Shown here: positions 30,545-42,809 of the stretch, one piece after another
Layout of the letters: each line of letters starts with the position of its first letter
How positions within the stretch are numbered: the stretch's first letter is position 1
Origin: Thermothelomyces thermophilus ATCC 42464
Taxonomy: Eukaryota > Ascomycota > Sordariomycetes > Sordariales > Chaetomiaceae
Assembly (NCBI RefSeq): GCF_000226095.1
Contig: NC_016475.1
Coordinates: 744,001 to 808,000 of the forward strand
DNA: 64,000 nucleotides
Reading direction: 5' to 3'
Notes under the pieces: generated by a model
The model's input: the letters and a program-made list of their open reading frames with translations, nothing else
The model's database searches: none
Told to the model about the DNA's origin: nothing
Program-made: the position numbers and the translations under genes

Positions 30545-33500
30545 CTAGTCCATCAAGGTCTCAGCAGCCGTCTCGTACTCCTCGTCGCCCTTGCCCTTCT
30601 GCACGATGACCGCGTACGGCGCCATCCCGTCATCCACCACCGCCTGCTCCTTGTCGGCGACACCCTCACCCTCGCTCCCGTCTCCGTCGTTGTCCTTCTT
30701 CTTCCCCTTCTTCCCCATCATCTTCTCCTTCTTCTTCTTCTCGACTTCGCTGTCACCCTCGTACGCTTCGGCATCCTCTTCTTCCTCCTCCTCGGACTTC
30801 TTGTCCGGGCGCGTCGTCGTCCGCGCGCCGCCAGCGTTGGCCTGCGCGTTGTCGAGATCCACGCCGCCCTTCTCGCCCATGCCGCCCTCCAGGAGCTCGC
30901 CGCCTTCCATGACGACGCGCAGCTCGAGGTCCTCGTCCTTGGAGTAGACGCGCAGCCCCACGATGGCGATGGCGTTCCACGGGTCCGGCTCGTTCTCGTC
31001 CTCCGTCTCGTCGTGGTACTTGCTGACCGTGGCGGTGTTCGGCGGGGCCGGCGCGGCCATGCGCGGCTTGCGCGACATGTCGTCGCTGCTGTAGAGCTCT
31101 TCCCAGTCCGAGATGGGCGACGCACTCGACTCGCCGTCCGAAGTGACGTACATGTTGGGAGCCTTCTTCTCCGCCGCCGCCGGCGGAGGAGGCGGCCCAC
31201 CGGACACCTTGGACTCGTCGACGGGCGGAACCGGCACCTTTTCCGTGTCCTTGTCCTTGACGTCGGGGCTGGGCGTGGAAGAAGCGTCGGTCTTCGGAGT
31301 GGGAGATGGGCTGCCGGAGGAGTCGGAGCCGGCGCAGGAACCGGCCTTCTCTTCCGGCTTGCTCTCCGAATCTCCCGTCCCGTCGGCATTGTCCGCCAGT
31401 TGCGAGGCCGTCTCTGTGGTGGGAGTTTCGACGGGCGTGGCTATCGGAGTCGAGTCGGGCGAGTCGTCCCCATCATCGGCCTTATCACCGCCCTGCGTCT
31501 GCATGTCCTCTTTCTTGGCCTCGGAATCGGCCTTGCCTTCAGCCTTGGGCTTCTCCTCAGATGCGGCACCCTTTGCCTGCTCCTTGTCCTCCTCCGGCTT
31601 GTCCTGCTTTGGCTCCTCGGTCTGCACGCCCTTGTCCTGAGGCTTCAGCTCCTCGGCCTTCCGCCTCTTCTCCTCGCGAGCTGCCTGCTTGGCCTCGAGC
31701 TTCTGGTTGTTCTTTCGGCCCTGCTTCTTCGTGATCTGGCGGTTGAGGTGTCGCTTCTCCCATAGGCGGTGGCGCTCCTTCTGACGAGCCTCGCTAGCCT
31801 TTTTCTGATCTGCCTTCTTGCGCGCCTTCTTGACCGCCTCGAGGTGAGCGGCACCCTTGCTGTGGGCGAGATCATACGCATACCCCACCTGGGCAAGCTT
31901 CTCATTCTCGACCCGTTTCTTGCACTCACGCTTGACGACCTCCTCAACGCTCGGGACGTCGGGGTTGCGCTCGCCAGCAACGCTGATGAAGACACTGTAT
32001 GTGCCCGGGAGCATCGACGGCAGCTCGACCGACACGGAGCGGCTCATCAGGTAGTTGCCATGGCTACGGACAATGTAGTCCTCGGGGTCCGGGCGGCCCT
32101 GCTCGTGAACACGGAACTGCAAGCGGAACGTGTACTGGCCCTGCAAGCCCCTGAAATAGCGGTTGTCAAGCTGGCTCAGGACGATGATCAGGGGACCTTC
32201 GCGCGTCAGCTTGATGTGGAACTTCTCGTGGTACTGTGGCTTCCACGGCACGTCGACGCCGATCCACCTTTGACAGCAGCGCCAGTCGGGGTCGCGGAAC
32301 AGGCGGGTGCGGTCAAAGTGCTGATACTTGCGCAGCATGTCCTCGTACGAAATCCAGAAGACGCTATCGCTGCCGAATTGGTGGTTCAACTCTTCCTGCA
32401 CCTCGGTCGTCCACTCCTTGGAACCGTCAGACCAGGCACCCTCCCAGAGGCCCTTCTTGTTCATGCCCCATGGGTTCCTCAGCTTGACAAGGCGAGTTCC
32501 GTTCTTGAGCGTCCGCGCCTCCATCACGAGGTATGCATGACCTTCCTCGATGCCGTCGCGGTCACCGTAACCGCCATCGAGAAGGCCGGTGCTGCAACCG
32601 AAGAGGAACTCTTCGTTGACCTTGCTCAGCTCGTTTTCCCAGAAACTGTCCAGGTCGAGAATATCAGAGGCAAGAAGCTCGGTGGTGACACCGCCGGAGA
32701 GATCCTCCAGGCCCTCACCGATCCAACCACCGGACAAGGACAGGTAGTCCCCGTGGGCCTTGGCATAGGCCTTCTCGATCAGGGGCACCCAGGTCTCGTT
32801 CTGGTCTTTGCACTGCGCAAAGAAAAGCGCCTTGGAGCCCGTCTGATACGTCTTGCGATAGACGCGCTCGACGTCTTCACGGTCAATCTGCTGCAGAAGG
32901 TCGCGCTGCAAACTTGGCGAATCCCAGCACGGCGACTTGAGGTAGAGCTTGTCGTCGATGATGGAATAAATCCATTCTCCGTCTGCAAAAATATGTTAGT
33001 GACCTGGGGAAACACCTCGAGCTCAGGGGGGCTACGGGACCAATTGCAGCACTACCTACCTCTGTAGAAGACGAAACCGTAGATGCCGATTCTGGTGTCC
33101 CACTCGACGCAGATACGCCTGATGCCATCCTTGACATTGGCCAGACCCGAAAGGCTGGACATCAGCCAGCAGTCGCCCAGGCTGCCCTGCTTGACGTCGG
33201 AACCGCTAACGTTGGCCAAGAATGTCGGGTTCTCGAAGATCTCGTGGACGCGCTTGACCGCTTTCGGCACGACCGAATTCGGGTTCATCATTGACGACAT
33301 GCTCAAATCGAATTTGTTCCGGCCGAGGCTGTTCAGACAGTGGCCCTTCTCCATCTTCAGGTCCCAGTCCTGCGGCACGTTAGCAACCGTCCAAGGAAAC
33401 GGTATCGCCCGGCGTGGAAGAACTCCCCCGAAGTGCGAGCGGAGACGAGGTAGAAGTGGAAACGTACAATATCCCAGCCAGGATCGCGGTATCGCGTGTT

Positions 33501-33827
33501 CACCCTCCGGCATTCTTGGATGATCTTCTGGACCTTTCGACGACATTCCTCCACGGCACGCTCGTAGCCGGCGGTCAACAGTTCGTTGGACCGGTCGCAG
33601 AGGACGGGAGGCAGGACCGGGTCGAAGGGAAGAACGGCGAGGGCCTTGTTGAAACGCTTGTTGCTGAAGCGCTTCCATATACGGTTGATGCTCTGCTGCG
33701 GCGGCAGCTTGCGCTTCTTCTTCTTCTTGTTGGCATCGTTCGAGTTGTTGTTCGTGGGGGCGGCCCCCTTATGTTTGCGGTAGTAGTACTCATCGTCAGT
33801 GTCAGACGACGATGAGTAACCGTACAT
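30545..33827 (-). CDS. Calpain-family (C2) cysteine protease with a long charged tail
   Basis: Three minus-strand exons (33827-33468, 33369-33060, 32982-30545) encode 1035 residues. The calpain catalytic core has Cys187 in KQGSLGDCW, His372 in EEGHAYL and Asn393 in KLRNPWG, so the triad is intact. Calpain-type beta-sandwich sequence follows (FHIKLTREGPLIIVLSQLD). After about residue 590 the protein turns into a Lys/Arg/Glu-rich, probably coiled-coil segment and then an acidic, Ser/Pro-rich disordered tail with Glu and Lys runs. The N-terminus is basic with a KKKKKRK cluster (a possible nuclear signal). Introns (GTACGT/CAG and GTAGGT/CAG) give clean junctions, for example FVFYRDGEWIYSI. No EF-hands are seen, so calcium control is unproven. 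The substrate is unknown. Confidence 0.9.
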
Positions 33828-34977
33828 GGTGCGGAATGACAAGCAGGCTCCGTGTGCTGAATGAGCGGTAAGAGTCCCGAAGGGGGAGAGGGGCGGGGAG
33901 GAGAGGCCGGCGCTTTGTCGAGAACGATCAGCGAAGGGAGCTTAAAGGAGCGTATCGGCGGAGGGTATTATTATCGAAGTCAATCTATCCGTAGCCTAAG
34001 GGGAAGAAGTCGGTGAGCGGAATGTCGACTCAAGTGGCCAATATAATTTATCGGGTAGGAGGCAAGGCGAGCAAAACTGTCCCCAGGATCCCCCCACAAA
34101 AAGAAAGGTGAGAAGATCGGGAAGGGTGCTGACTTCCAGAATGTGCCCTGGAGGCCGGCCTCGGTGTCCGCGGTGGCGGAAAGATACGTTCTAGAAACGA
34201 TCGGCTGCCCCTGTTCCTGGAGGAGGGCGCTGACAGGGGAAGGGGGGGGTTGGGACCTCCACCTACACGTGTTATCAGTAGATCGGTGGCACTCGGGGTC
34301 TCCGCAGCAAACCCAGGCGCGTGAGACCAATATGTATAGGAGGGGTCCAAGTCGAAAGTCGAAGGAGGAGAGCGGCGATTCCGCCCTCTCGCACCTCCGG
34401 CTGTTGGTGCGGTGTGTAAGGTACCTTATATACCACGCAGCGCCAACTTGCCCATGGTGCAAGGCATACAGCCTCGTCCCAACCGAGAGAAGCCGGGATT
34501 TGTTGCTTCCTCCGTCCAATCCACGCCAAGAGGTGGACGCGCATAGTGCATGATCACGATGGGCAGGCAGGCACTGCAGGCTTACTTCCGTCTGTATGCG
34601 CACACAACACTTTTGTACGCCCTAGGTGCTCCTGCTGCCTGCGCATTGTGCCGACTTTTCGGGAACTCATTAGCGTATTGTACATTCCACTATGGAGAAG
34701 TGCTTCATGTTTTCTTTCGGTGGCGAATGCGCTTTGTGGCTCGCCTTGCTGGCGGCGACTTGATGTGAGTTGCACTGCCTGGCGATCCTGCAGCGGATTC
34801 CCGCGTCCCATGCCTTTGCTTTGCAGTTGGCAGAGGGTGGCTCTCATCCGACCGTGTCATGCTGTGACGCGAGTGGGAAGCAGGAAACGTGACCATTCTG
34901 CAAAGCTCTCCGTTGAATCACCATCACCCAAAGGCCACCAAGTAATGCAATGTGCGAGGGGATTGATCTTCATTGGC

Positions 34978-35004
34978 AATGGCCGCAATGGCCGCAATGG
35001 CCGA
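34978..35004 (+). repeat. 9-bp unit repeated three times
   Basis: CAATGGCCG occurs three times in a row within the gene-poor block. Confidence 0.9.
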
Positions 35005-36726
35005 GATAGTAGCGTCGTTACAAAACTCGTGGAGGCAACCAGAGTCCTTGCAGGATGAGGCGAACAGGCCGCCTCAAAGGCAGGCCCGAGGCCCACCCCC
35101 ACAGTCGGAAACAGAAAGAAATGGCTCGGCAACCCCACCTAAGGGCAAGTCCCACCTTGACGACCAGTGGAGCATCAACAGCCTCATTGCCTGTTGGGGG
35201 TTCATTTGTCAGACCGCTCAAACCTCGAACAACATTTGAGGTTAGCCTAACATATTTGAGAGATTAACTGTGCTTGGAATGCAGAATCATTGATTAGACC
35301 CGCGTCCCTCCGGCACTAGCATCTCCCGCGCTACGGAGTAATCGAGTGCTTTTTTGCAACAACTAATCGGTCTTGTGGGCACAGGGCTAAATGACACTTC
35401 GACGCAGTACAGAGTACTTACAAGGCACAGATTAGGTATTGTACATACCTACATACGCCCCGGAGTAGAAGGTGGGTGGTGATTGAAAGGTTGCAGAGCC
35501 ACGGATCCCAGTTCCATTCCTAACGCCGATTTTTTTTAAAAAAAAAATCCGGTGGCGGGGCCGAGAAACCTTTCTCCCTCGACAAGGTGCTTGCAACCAT
35601 CCGATGTTCCCCGCGATTGATCGCTGACAGTATCGCCACCAAGGTAGCAAGCCACCTGCATGCTTCGACAGCATTGACTTTTTATTGTAAGTTCCTATGC
35701 ATTGTGTGTAGTTGAAAGAGGAGGCGGTGGCTGGCCTTTATCACAATCAGACAGATCTATCACAAATATACGGGGATTGTCCTGTTGCAAAGTTTGCGCA
35801 TCGACTAGGAACCCGAAAATAGCAGTACTACCTGAGTGCATACATATCCGGCATGTCTAGGTAGCGTGCATTGACCCATACAGAGTCGACTCAATAGTAT
35901 CTGACCGTATCTCACCGAGTCCCTCCAAGTGGTGTCCCATGTGTGCACAGTCCCACAGCCGTCCCTCTGCTATGGCCTTTCGGTCTCGGCACTCGGCGCT
36001 GCACGAACTAGAGGCCGCAGGCCGGGTCTACCTATCATCGCTCTCTATTAAGCATCCGCGTTCCGTGGGGGGTACGGACTTGACACTCCCACTCGACGAG
36101 CAAGGTCCCATACGCGATCTCGCGGAAGTGACCTTGCTGTCTCGACGTTGCCTTGAGGCGGACTTGGGCGCATCCGGAGAACAGCTCTGCAACTCGTACA
36201 GGCCGCTATTCCCGATCGCATAGCCCACAGCCATTTCCTCCTCGAAAGAGATCAGCCTCACCGTTGCCGCACCATGCTATGTACATACAAGAGCCGCATG
36301 TGAACCACTGACTGCCGGAATTTGTGCCGCAACACCACAACGCCCCAGGCCGGCAAGGCCGGGAGATGTCTTACGTTTCCGGCCAGAAATACGTCGCCAT
36401 TTCGAGGGACACGAAGCCTTCCACTACCTCGGTGCTAGCTAGTTACATGGTACAGCGCGAACACAAGATATAAACACAATGCCTGCAGCACAGACAAGTG
36501 GGTATGATTGACTGGGGTCTTGTTGGCTGCGGCCAGGGTCAGCAACTTCCACTTCGGGTCCGGAGCGCATGCATATGGAGAATCAAGCCGCAACAAGGCG
36601 GAACACGTCGCGCCCCTTTGACAGCACTTCCCAGCCGCAACCCCCGCCCGGATCGCTACCGGACATGTCTGACCGAGGCGGTGAGCCTTAGGCCTGCGGT
36701 CGGATATTTGCCACGATCACGATCAA

Positions 36727-36959
36727 ATGGACCCCACAAACGCCGATGCCGGTCGCGGCCCGGCCCCACTAGTTTCATACAAGGGCGGGACCCGGTCTCT
36801 TGTCTCGCGCTTCCGCCACAGACGCCCTGACCAGGTGAGTGTGTGGGGGTGGAGGTGGGGGGAGTTAAGGATGGACTGCACTACGGACTGCGCTGGAGTG
36901 CACCACTGCAGATTATGGCTTTCTCGGTTGTAGTTAGGGTCAAAGGTGTCGGAATGTGA
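36727..36959 (+). CDS. Weak candidate for a 51-residue two-exon gene
   Basis: ATG 36727 opens 36 codons (with VSYKGGTRSLVSRFRHRRPD) that end exactly at a strong donor GTGAGT (36835). CAG at 36911 could be the acceptor, giving 15 further residues and a stop at 36957-36959. The 77-nt intron length fits the organism. No family is recognised and chance is a real possibility. Confidence 0.2.
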
Positions 36960-38582
36960 GTATACTGCTGAGACAATTCAGAGCAACTGATAATGTTCCC
37001 AGGCCACGTGGTATCCGTGCTTCCAGATCATTCAGCGAAACAGAGTTAGTAGACTGAGACATTGCAGCGGATGGATGGATGGATGCGGAAATCAACGATC
37101 TTCGTATGACTGCTATGATGATGATGATGGAGGAAGAAGAGGCTGACCAGGGCCATCCTGCAGGGAAGATGTGGGTGGCTGCAACCCTGGTGGGGCCGGG
37201 AACCCTAGTGGGGCCACGCACTGCCCACATCTACTTGTAACACAGGCTCTCTTCCGAGACCCGCTACACGACTCTTTAAGGGCTCCTACTGTGTATGTAG
37301 GAAGAGTATATTGTCGTTGACAATTTTCGAGGCACTATGTCTTCCTTTGAGTTCTCTAGCCTGTCTGGGTTCGGAGCGGGTGGTGCTGGATGTTGAATGC
37401 AAATCGGGAGTCTAATGAGGGGGTCCACGGAAAGCCTGCGCTCCTAATCTTCTCAACTGCTAACTGAAGGGGCAATCCTTGTGATTGGCGAACTAGGCGC
37501 CTTCCCGCCATGGCCCTGAAGTTTAAAGAAACGTGTTGGGCTGTGTGGAACAAGGGCAAGGGTATCAAGTCCCCAAACCTCAGGTAGAGACTGCCACTAT
37601 CACTTACAGATCTGTTGAGGGTCTAGGCATTAATTATACATAGTACATCTGCGGCACTCGCGCATTAAAGATTGCTTTGGACATTTATGCGCAAAACATT
37701 CAAGTCAGGGTTTGTTTTTTCAGGGGAGATTCCTTTTCTTCCATACAATGAGCCGTGCCGTGCAGAGCGGCTAGAGCGATTGACCAGGGAGAGCCGCCCG
37801 TGAGCAAACGAGAGGTTCTCTACTGTTGAGCATGGCAATCTAGGCGTCCTTGCTTAGCGTATACAATTTGATTCCATAGACTCGCGGCGTTGTAAGTCCC
37901 TTATAATTAGCTATCCAACTCGATTCGGATAATTACAGGCTTGCCTAGGCCGGAGACGGAACATTTCGCAACAAATTGCCTAAGTCGGCGTGGCACAAAA
38001 ATTTGCTTTACATTTGGAATCAGACGGTTCTGAATTAGTTAACGTAAATAGAATGTATCTTTCCACCACAAAGTTGCAACACACCCAAATCAGTCGGCCT
38101 CATCGGTGTTGCACTCAGATAGTAAAGCCCTAACCCTAGTTTGCAGCTCAGGGGTAAGGCGGCATTGGCCTTTCATCGGATGGAGCATGCGTTATTAGTT
38201 AGCCTTGTGTGTGGGGTACGGACGTGCATAATCCGTACTATACGGACGTACATACATAAATACGTACTACTAGTACAAAGGCTGCGGAGTATCTCACTTG
38301 TCAGAGTCGCCCCTCATATCAACACTAGGTACGTTGGATGATCGTCCGCCTGTACATAGTCCCTTATGTGTGCCTTGACACCAATTTTCGTTTCTACTGT
38401 CGAATACCGGGAACTGATTTGTCCCAAATGAGCAAATGCCGACTTCCATTCTTGCTGAATGATGTCATTTGCCGGGACCCGCGCCTCGGCCGCTCGGTTG
38501 CTGTTGGCCCCCTGCGGCAGGGCGTCAGCTGATACATAGCAGTTACCCCGGACCTGTAATCTCGACCGGGGAAGCCTACACC

Positions 38583-38590
38583 TTATATAG
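38583..38590 (+). promoter_or_regulatory. Possible TATA box of the glutamine amidotransferase gene
   Basis: TTATATAG lies about 95 bases upstream of the start codon. Support is position and match only. Confidence 0.35.
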
Positions 38591-38678
38591 CGTCGAGCCG
38601 GGCCTCCATGCTCTCTACGGAGTAGTAGGGGATAAACAGGGCGAGCCCCCTTTTCGTCCGTCACCAGGTTCATTCAAC

Positions 38679-39533
38679 ATGAGCCCGACAGGCGACCAGC
38701 CGCCGCCGCGGGTCGCCATCCTGCTCAACTCGTACCGCTCGCCCTTCATCAGCGAAATCCGCGACTCGTACGTGCGCTGCATCGGCGCCGTCCGCCCCGA
38801 TGCGCAACTCGCCTTCTTCTACCCTGCCGACAAACCGGGCGACTTCCCGGACCCGGCCGCGTTCGACCTGATCGTCATCGGCGGCGGGAACGCCGACCCG
38901 CGCAAGAAGCACCCGTGGATCCTGCGCGTCCACCAGTTCATCCTGGATGTGGTCGCGAATCACCCGCGGAAGAAGCTTTGCGGCATATGCTGGGGCCACC
39001 AGACCATTTCCATGCTGTTTGGTGCCGAACTGGTCGACATGGAGACGCCCGAGGTACGCGAAACCAGCACCAGACCAGAATACCCAAGAAATAGGGGGAG
39101 AACAACAAAACCAAAGACTGCCGGCTGACCAACGCCGTTCTAGTTGGGCGTCACGGAAGCACAACTGACTCCGGCTGGCCGCCGGTTCTTTGCGAGGCAG
39201 GGCGGCAATGACAAGGTCCTCCTTCAACAACACCATCGCCGAAAAGTCGTCACTCCCCCGAAAGGGTTCCACGAGCTGCTGGTTGAGAACCAATCCTTCT
39301 TGAGCTATAACAATGCGATCCTGACATTGCAGGGACATCCTGAGAAGGATGCTCGATGCGCCAAGCTGAGGATAAGGGACGCAACCCGGTGGTTTGGTGT
39401 GGAAGAAGACGATAAGGCTGCCCTTGCGTCATTCGCAGAAGCCATGGAAAGAGAGGACGATGGGCCTGAGATATGGCGGAGGATATTTCAATGGGTGAGA
39501 GAAAAACATCCTGGCCATGAGGGGCGACTGTGA
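38679..39533 (+). CDS. Class I glutamine amidotransferase-like protein
   Basis: Two exons (38679-39053 and 39144-39533) encode 254 residues. This is a stand-alone GATase1-type protein related to GMP synthase (glutamine-hydrolysing) domains. The nucleophile elbow GICWGHQ has Cys104, and the downstream QGHPEKD carries the catalytic His. The oxyanion-side GGGNADPRKKHPW loop is visible before it. The intron (GTACGC/TAG, phase 0) joins ELVDMETPE to LGVTEAQL. No synthase domain is fused. Such fungal proteins are often annotated as GMP-synthase-like and may hydrolyse glutamine or gamma-glutamyl compounds. The real acceptor is unknown. Confidence 0.88.
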
Positions 39534-39856
39534 CTCCGAAAAAAAAAAAAAAATAAAAATAATGTGAGAATACTATGGAATGGCGATACCACAAGCCAGG
39601 AATGAGCAGCAGCATGCCGAATTCTACGAGCAAATTCACGCCAGTAGAGAGGCACATATCGGTCCTCGTGAGGTGAGCATACAACAGAATGGCTTGTATT
39701 GTGGGACGAGGCGTGATGGAAGATCATGCTTGCATTATAACAAGCTAGCTGAACGCCGTCCCTTTTACGATGTCATGCATCAGACCCGAACCCGAATATC
39801 AAACCCAAATCTGACCTCGGTACGCCAGTCCACAAAACAAGCCCATCTGCTCTCGC

Positions 39857-40833
39857 CTAGTAGTCGGCGATGGTGGTCTGGGGGAACTCGAAGACGACGT
39901 TGCGGCCGGTGAGGCGGCGGTAGACCTCCGAGTAGGTGTCGAGCCTGTAGTCAACACCGCCACGCTCCTTCTCGTCAAGGATAACCTTGAGCGTCTTGGA
40001 GCCGTCCTCCTTGGTGCGGAGGCGCTTGCCGACGATCTCGACCGGGTAGACGAGATCGGTCAGGATGGCGTCGTGCACAGCAGTGAGGGTGCGCGAGCGG
40101 GGGCGCTTCTGCTTGAGGGTGTTGCGCGAGCGGCTGGAGCGCTTGGGGCGCGGCAGGATGCGGCGCGAAGCGAGGATCAGGACATGGCGATCCGAGAACT
40201 TCTTCTCCAGCTCACGGGTGAGGCTGCACTAAAGTCAGTATTTACTGCTGCTGATTGGGGGGGGGGGGGGGGGGAGAGGGGGGATTGGAGCCTGCGTACC
40301 GCTGCTGGACGCGGTGGAAGCCCTGCAGCGAAGGGACGGGGACAAAGATGACAATAGCCTTCTTGCCGTGGCCAACTTCGATCTGTTCCAGATCCAAAGT
40401 CAGCATGCGAGCTCCAGGATGACACTGCAATCCTTGGACCGCTCCCGTCCTATTCCGCGTGCTGTATGGGATTTTGATATTTATGGCCGCCGAGCGGAGG
40501 GTCGGCACCCGAGGCTACCGCCCGCCCCGCCCGTCTTCCCATTTGTGATCAATCTTCCATGGCGACGACGCCCAACGCGCGGCGATGTCTCAATCGCTCG
40601 CAAGTCGGTGGAACAGGACCCGGGTGTGGCTCGGACGTCGCAGCTGCGGTGCTTCAAGAGCGAGTTCTCACCTCACGGGCCGAGACGAACTGCAGAGGCC
40701 GGAGGGCGACCTTGAGGTCGGCAGTGTTGGTCTCGAGGTCGTACAGAGCGCCGGCAATAGCCTGCTCCAGCTCCGAGGGGTTCTGGCGGCTCGGGCTGTT
40801 GGCCGCGATCTTGTTGAGGGACGGCGAGCTCAT
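39857..40833 (-). CDS. rps7: 40S ribosomal protein eS7
   Basis: Three minus-strand exons (40833-40672, 40382-40300, 40223-39857) encode 203 residues, the normal eS7 length. The sequence runs [20 protein letters not shown], then LVQ-type conserved parts such as [40 protein letters not shown], and ends in [13 protein letters not shown], a classic eS7 signature. eS7 belongs to the small ribosomal subunit and is needed for 18S rRNA maturation. Introns have GTGAGA/CAG and GTACGC/CAG ends. Intron 2 contains an 18-G run (40257-40274). A telomere-repeat-like box (40932-40940) lies about 100 bases upstream, as is common for ribosomal protein genes. A divergent gene starts at 41169. Confidence 0.96.
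40257..40274 (+). repeat. 18-base G run in an eS7 intron
   Basis: Eighteen G on the plus strand read as an 18-C tract in the second intron of the minus-strand eS7 gene. Confidence 0.95.
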
Positions 40834-41168
40834 GTTGGCGGTTGTCGACGGTACCGATTGATGATCTTCGAGTCGATTCCGAGAAGTTGGATGGCTGCCG
40901 TAAAAAGTCGTTTAGCTTGATTCAGGGTGGTTAGGGTTTGCAGCCCTGAAAATTCGGTGCGACAGATCGAGCGGGAAGGCGGTGAAGGCCGGCTAAAAAT
41001 TGGGCCCCGTATCCACCTACCCGCGCAGTCTCCCGTAAGCCAGCTGCAGCCAAACTAAGCTGCTTCGGCCCCTTGAACGAGAGCTCCTGTCCTCACGCGG
41101 AAATGCGTCGGTCGGAGACCTGCTGAGACATTCGCAAGTTCTTGATTTCTCATTTTAGAACCGGAGAG
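40834..41168. promoter_or_regulatory. Divergent promoter of eS7 and the DUF7704-like gene
   Basis: These 335 bases separate two start codons pointing away from each other. They carry TTAGGGTTT (40932-40940) near the eS7 side. No other strong element is seen. Confidence 0.6.
40932..40940 (+). promoter_or_regulatory. Telobox (TTAGGGTTT) upstream of eS7
   Basis: TTAGGGTTT lies about 100 bases upstream of the eS7 start codon. Telomere-repeat boxes bound by Tbf1/Myb-type factors control many fungal and plant ribosomal protein genes. Binding here is inferred. Confidence 0.45.
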
Positions 41169-41681
41169 ATGGCGCCAACAAAACAAACAACGGCGTCAAC
41201 TCGCCCAGCGCCGGCAATTACAGGCTTCTCCCTCCCTCTACCATACCGTCTTTTTTTCCTGCTCATTGAGCCTGTTGCGACGCTCCTTGGAGCATACTCG
41301 GCCTTTTTCCAGCAATCGACATACCTCAACCTAACCCATGCTCCGTCTGCACCCTCGCCCATCCCTCTGGGGACGTCGATTGCCATGTCGCAGCTTGCCA
41401 ATCTTTACTTCGCCTTTGCCCTCACCGAAGCGCTAGTCTTGCGATCGACATCTGATTTGCGCGTCTGGAGGACTGTGCTCTTCTGCTTGCTTGTCGCGGA
41501 CTTCGGCCACCTCTATACCGTCAGCGCTCTAGGTCCCAAAATTTACTGGAACGTGTTCGAGTGGAACGCCATTGACTGGGGGAACATTGGCTACGTCTAC
41601 TTTGCCGCTTTGATGAGGGTCGCTTTCCTGACCGGGGTCGGTTTTGTTGGAAAGGGCGAGAGACTGCGCAAAGCTGCTTAA
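41169..41681 (+). CDS. Small polytopic membrane protein (DUF7704-like)
   Basis: A single exon encodes 170 residues with about four hydrophobic spans: RLFFLLIEPVATLLGAYSAF, the segment around LYFAFALTEAL, VLFCLLVADFGHLYTVSAL, and GYVYFAALMRVAFLTGVGFV. The N-terminus is Thr/Pro-rich and soluble. The pattern LPYRLFFLLIEP near the start and WNAIDWGNIGYVY near the end are typical of a widespread fungal family often labelled DUF7704. No catalytic motif is visible and the role is unknown. It shares a short divergent promoter with eS7, so it may be constitutively expressed. Confidence 0.8.
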   Translation: MAPTKQTTASTRPAPAITGFSLPLPYRLFFLLIEPVATLLGAYSAFFQQSTYLNLTHAPSAPSPIPLGTSIAMSQLANLYFAFALTEALVLRSTSDLRVWRTVLFCLLVADFGHLYTVSALGPKIYWNVFEWNAIDWGNIGYVYFAALMRVAFLTGVGFVGKGERLRKAA

Positions 41682-42809
41682 ACGGATGGCCACGAAACGT
41701 TGATGGCCCGAAACTCCTCGCAAAATCGACGGCCTTATCCATGGGGCAGGCTGTGAGACTGAACCGCCTTCACCAGGCTACCAGCTGCGTAGCCATTCTG
41801 GCCGGCTGCCGGTGGCGCCTGTCCAGTCTTGAGCCTTTAACCGCAACGCCAACGTTAAATTTCCAGTTCTTGTTTCCCAGTTTGGGTGGGCCTTGTCTCT
41901 AACAGGAGGATACTAAGCTCGTTTCCGCAGGGTCTTGGTCCAGCCGAAGCTTGCTAAGTATCAAATCTGCAAAGCACATACTAAAATACCTGCTTTTGAC
42001 AGCAGTTTGCTTGAGCTGTAAAAGAGAATCCGGATGTCGTTACCCTTTTTACACAGGAATCGGTTCCCATCCCCACAATCTCGGCCTATTAACATCTCAT
42101 TGGGCCGGGTAATGGGCGGCTGCGAACCCACCCGGTCACGAAACCTCGCCTCGAGGTCGGTAATTGGTACACTGCGATCATGCGCTCTTCTTCTACAAAT
42201 CTTGAATAAAAACAACTTCAGAAAAAAAGCCCAACGGCGACCAGAACTTGGTCCTGCACCCTCGGCGAAGTTAATTAGGATTGGCGTCCATCTCTGTCAC
42301 TGCTGCCGATAGCGGCTTTCCACGGTTCTGGGACCACAGAGACAGCAAGCGTTCTGATTCGTGGGAAAACCGGCAGCGAGTTCTTCCCCCCGCGACCTTT
42401 GCCCCTGGGCAGCACGCCAGATGGCGGGGTACGGCGGGGTGAGCGAACGAGGGGCCGCTGAGCGGCGGGCATCACGAGCCTTGGTTCGATGCAGCTCCCC
42501 AGGGCAGAGTCACGTAGAACTCTAGTTAGGTCAATCTACCCAATTGGTCCTGCCGAACGGTTTTGGATAATCTCGAAATGCTCCAGCCATCCAACTCTAG
42601 GTGGAGACGCGGGGTGCACCGTCTTGCACAGTATCTTATCGTTTTTGAGGGAGGAGGCCACTTATAAGTAAATGCCGCCTGACGTTCTCCCCCCCGCTCC
42701 CGCCCAAGCTCGCGCGGGTGTTGATAAATTACATTTTCTTGTCTCTGGCTGAGATCATACCACTTCACCGTTCTGCCGATAACCGCCCAAGCGCGAGGTG
42801 CGATTCAAC
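41682..42809. other. Intergenic, DUF7704-like to alcohol dehydrogenase
   Basis: Nothing convincing is seen. The last 100 bases are C-rich and look like the promoter or leader of the dehydrogenase. Confidence 0.55.

Larger units (their letters stand above)
33828..38678. other. Long gene-poor block
   Basis: Nearly 4.9 kb show no convincing gene on either strand. The left 200 bases are the calpain promoter, with G-rich patches (33880-33910). Also present are a 9-bp triplication (34978-35004), TACGGAGTA words (35332-35340, 38616-38624), a telomere-like CCCTAACCCTA (38128-38138), and one weak two-exon candidate (36727-36959, listed separately). Base composition is not strongly AT-rich, so heavy point-mutation decay is not obvious. 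Confidence 0.5.

Noticed and set aside
31769-33067. 432-residue plus-strand frame opposite the calpain
   Set aside because: It has no family motif and mirrors the minus-strand calpain, which has an intact triad and good splice junctions.
35939-36223. 94-residue plus-strand frame in the gene-poor block
   Set aside because: No recognisable family, no intron or signal support, and length expected by chance in GC-rich DNA.
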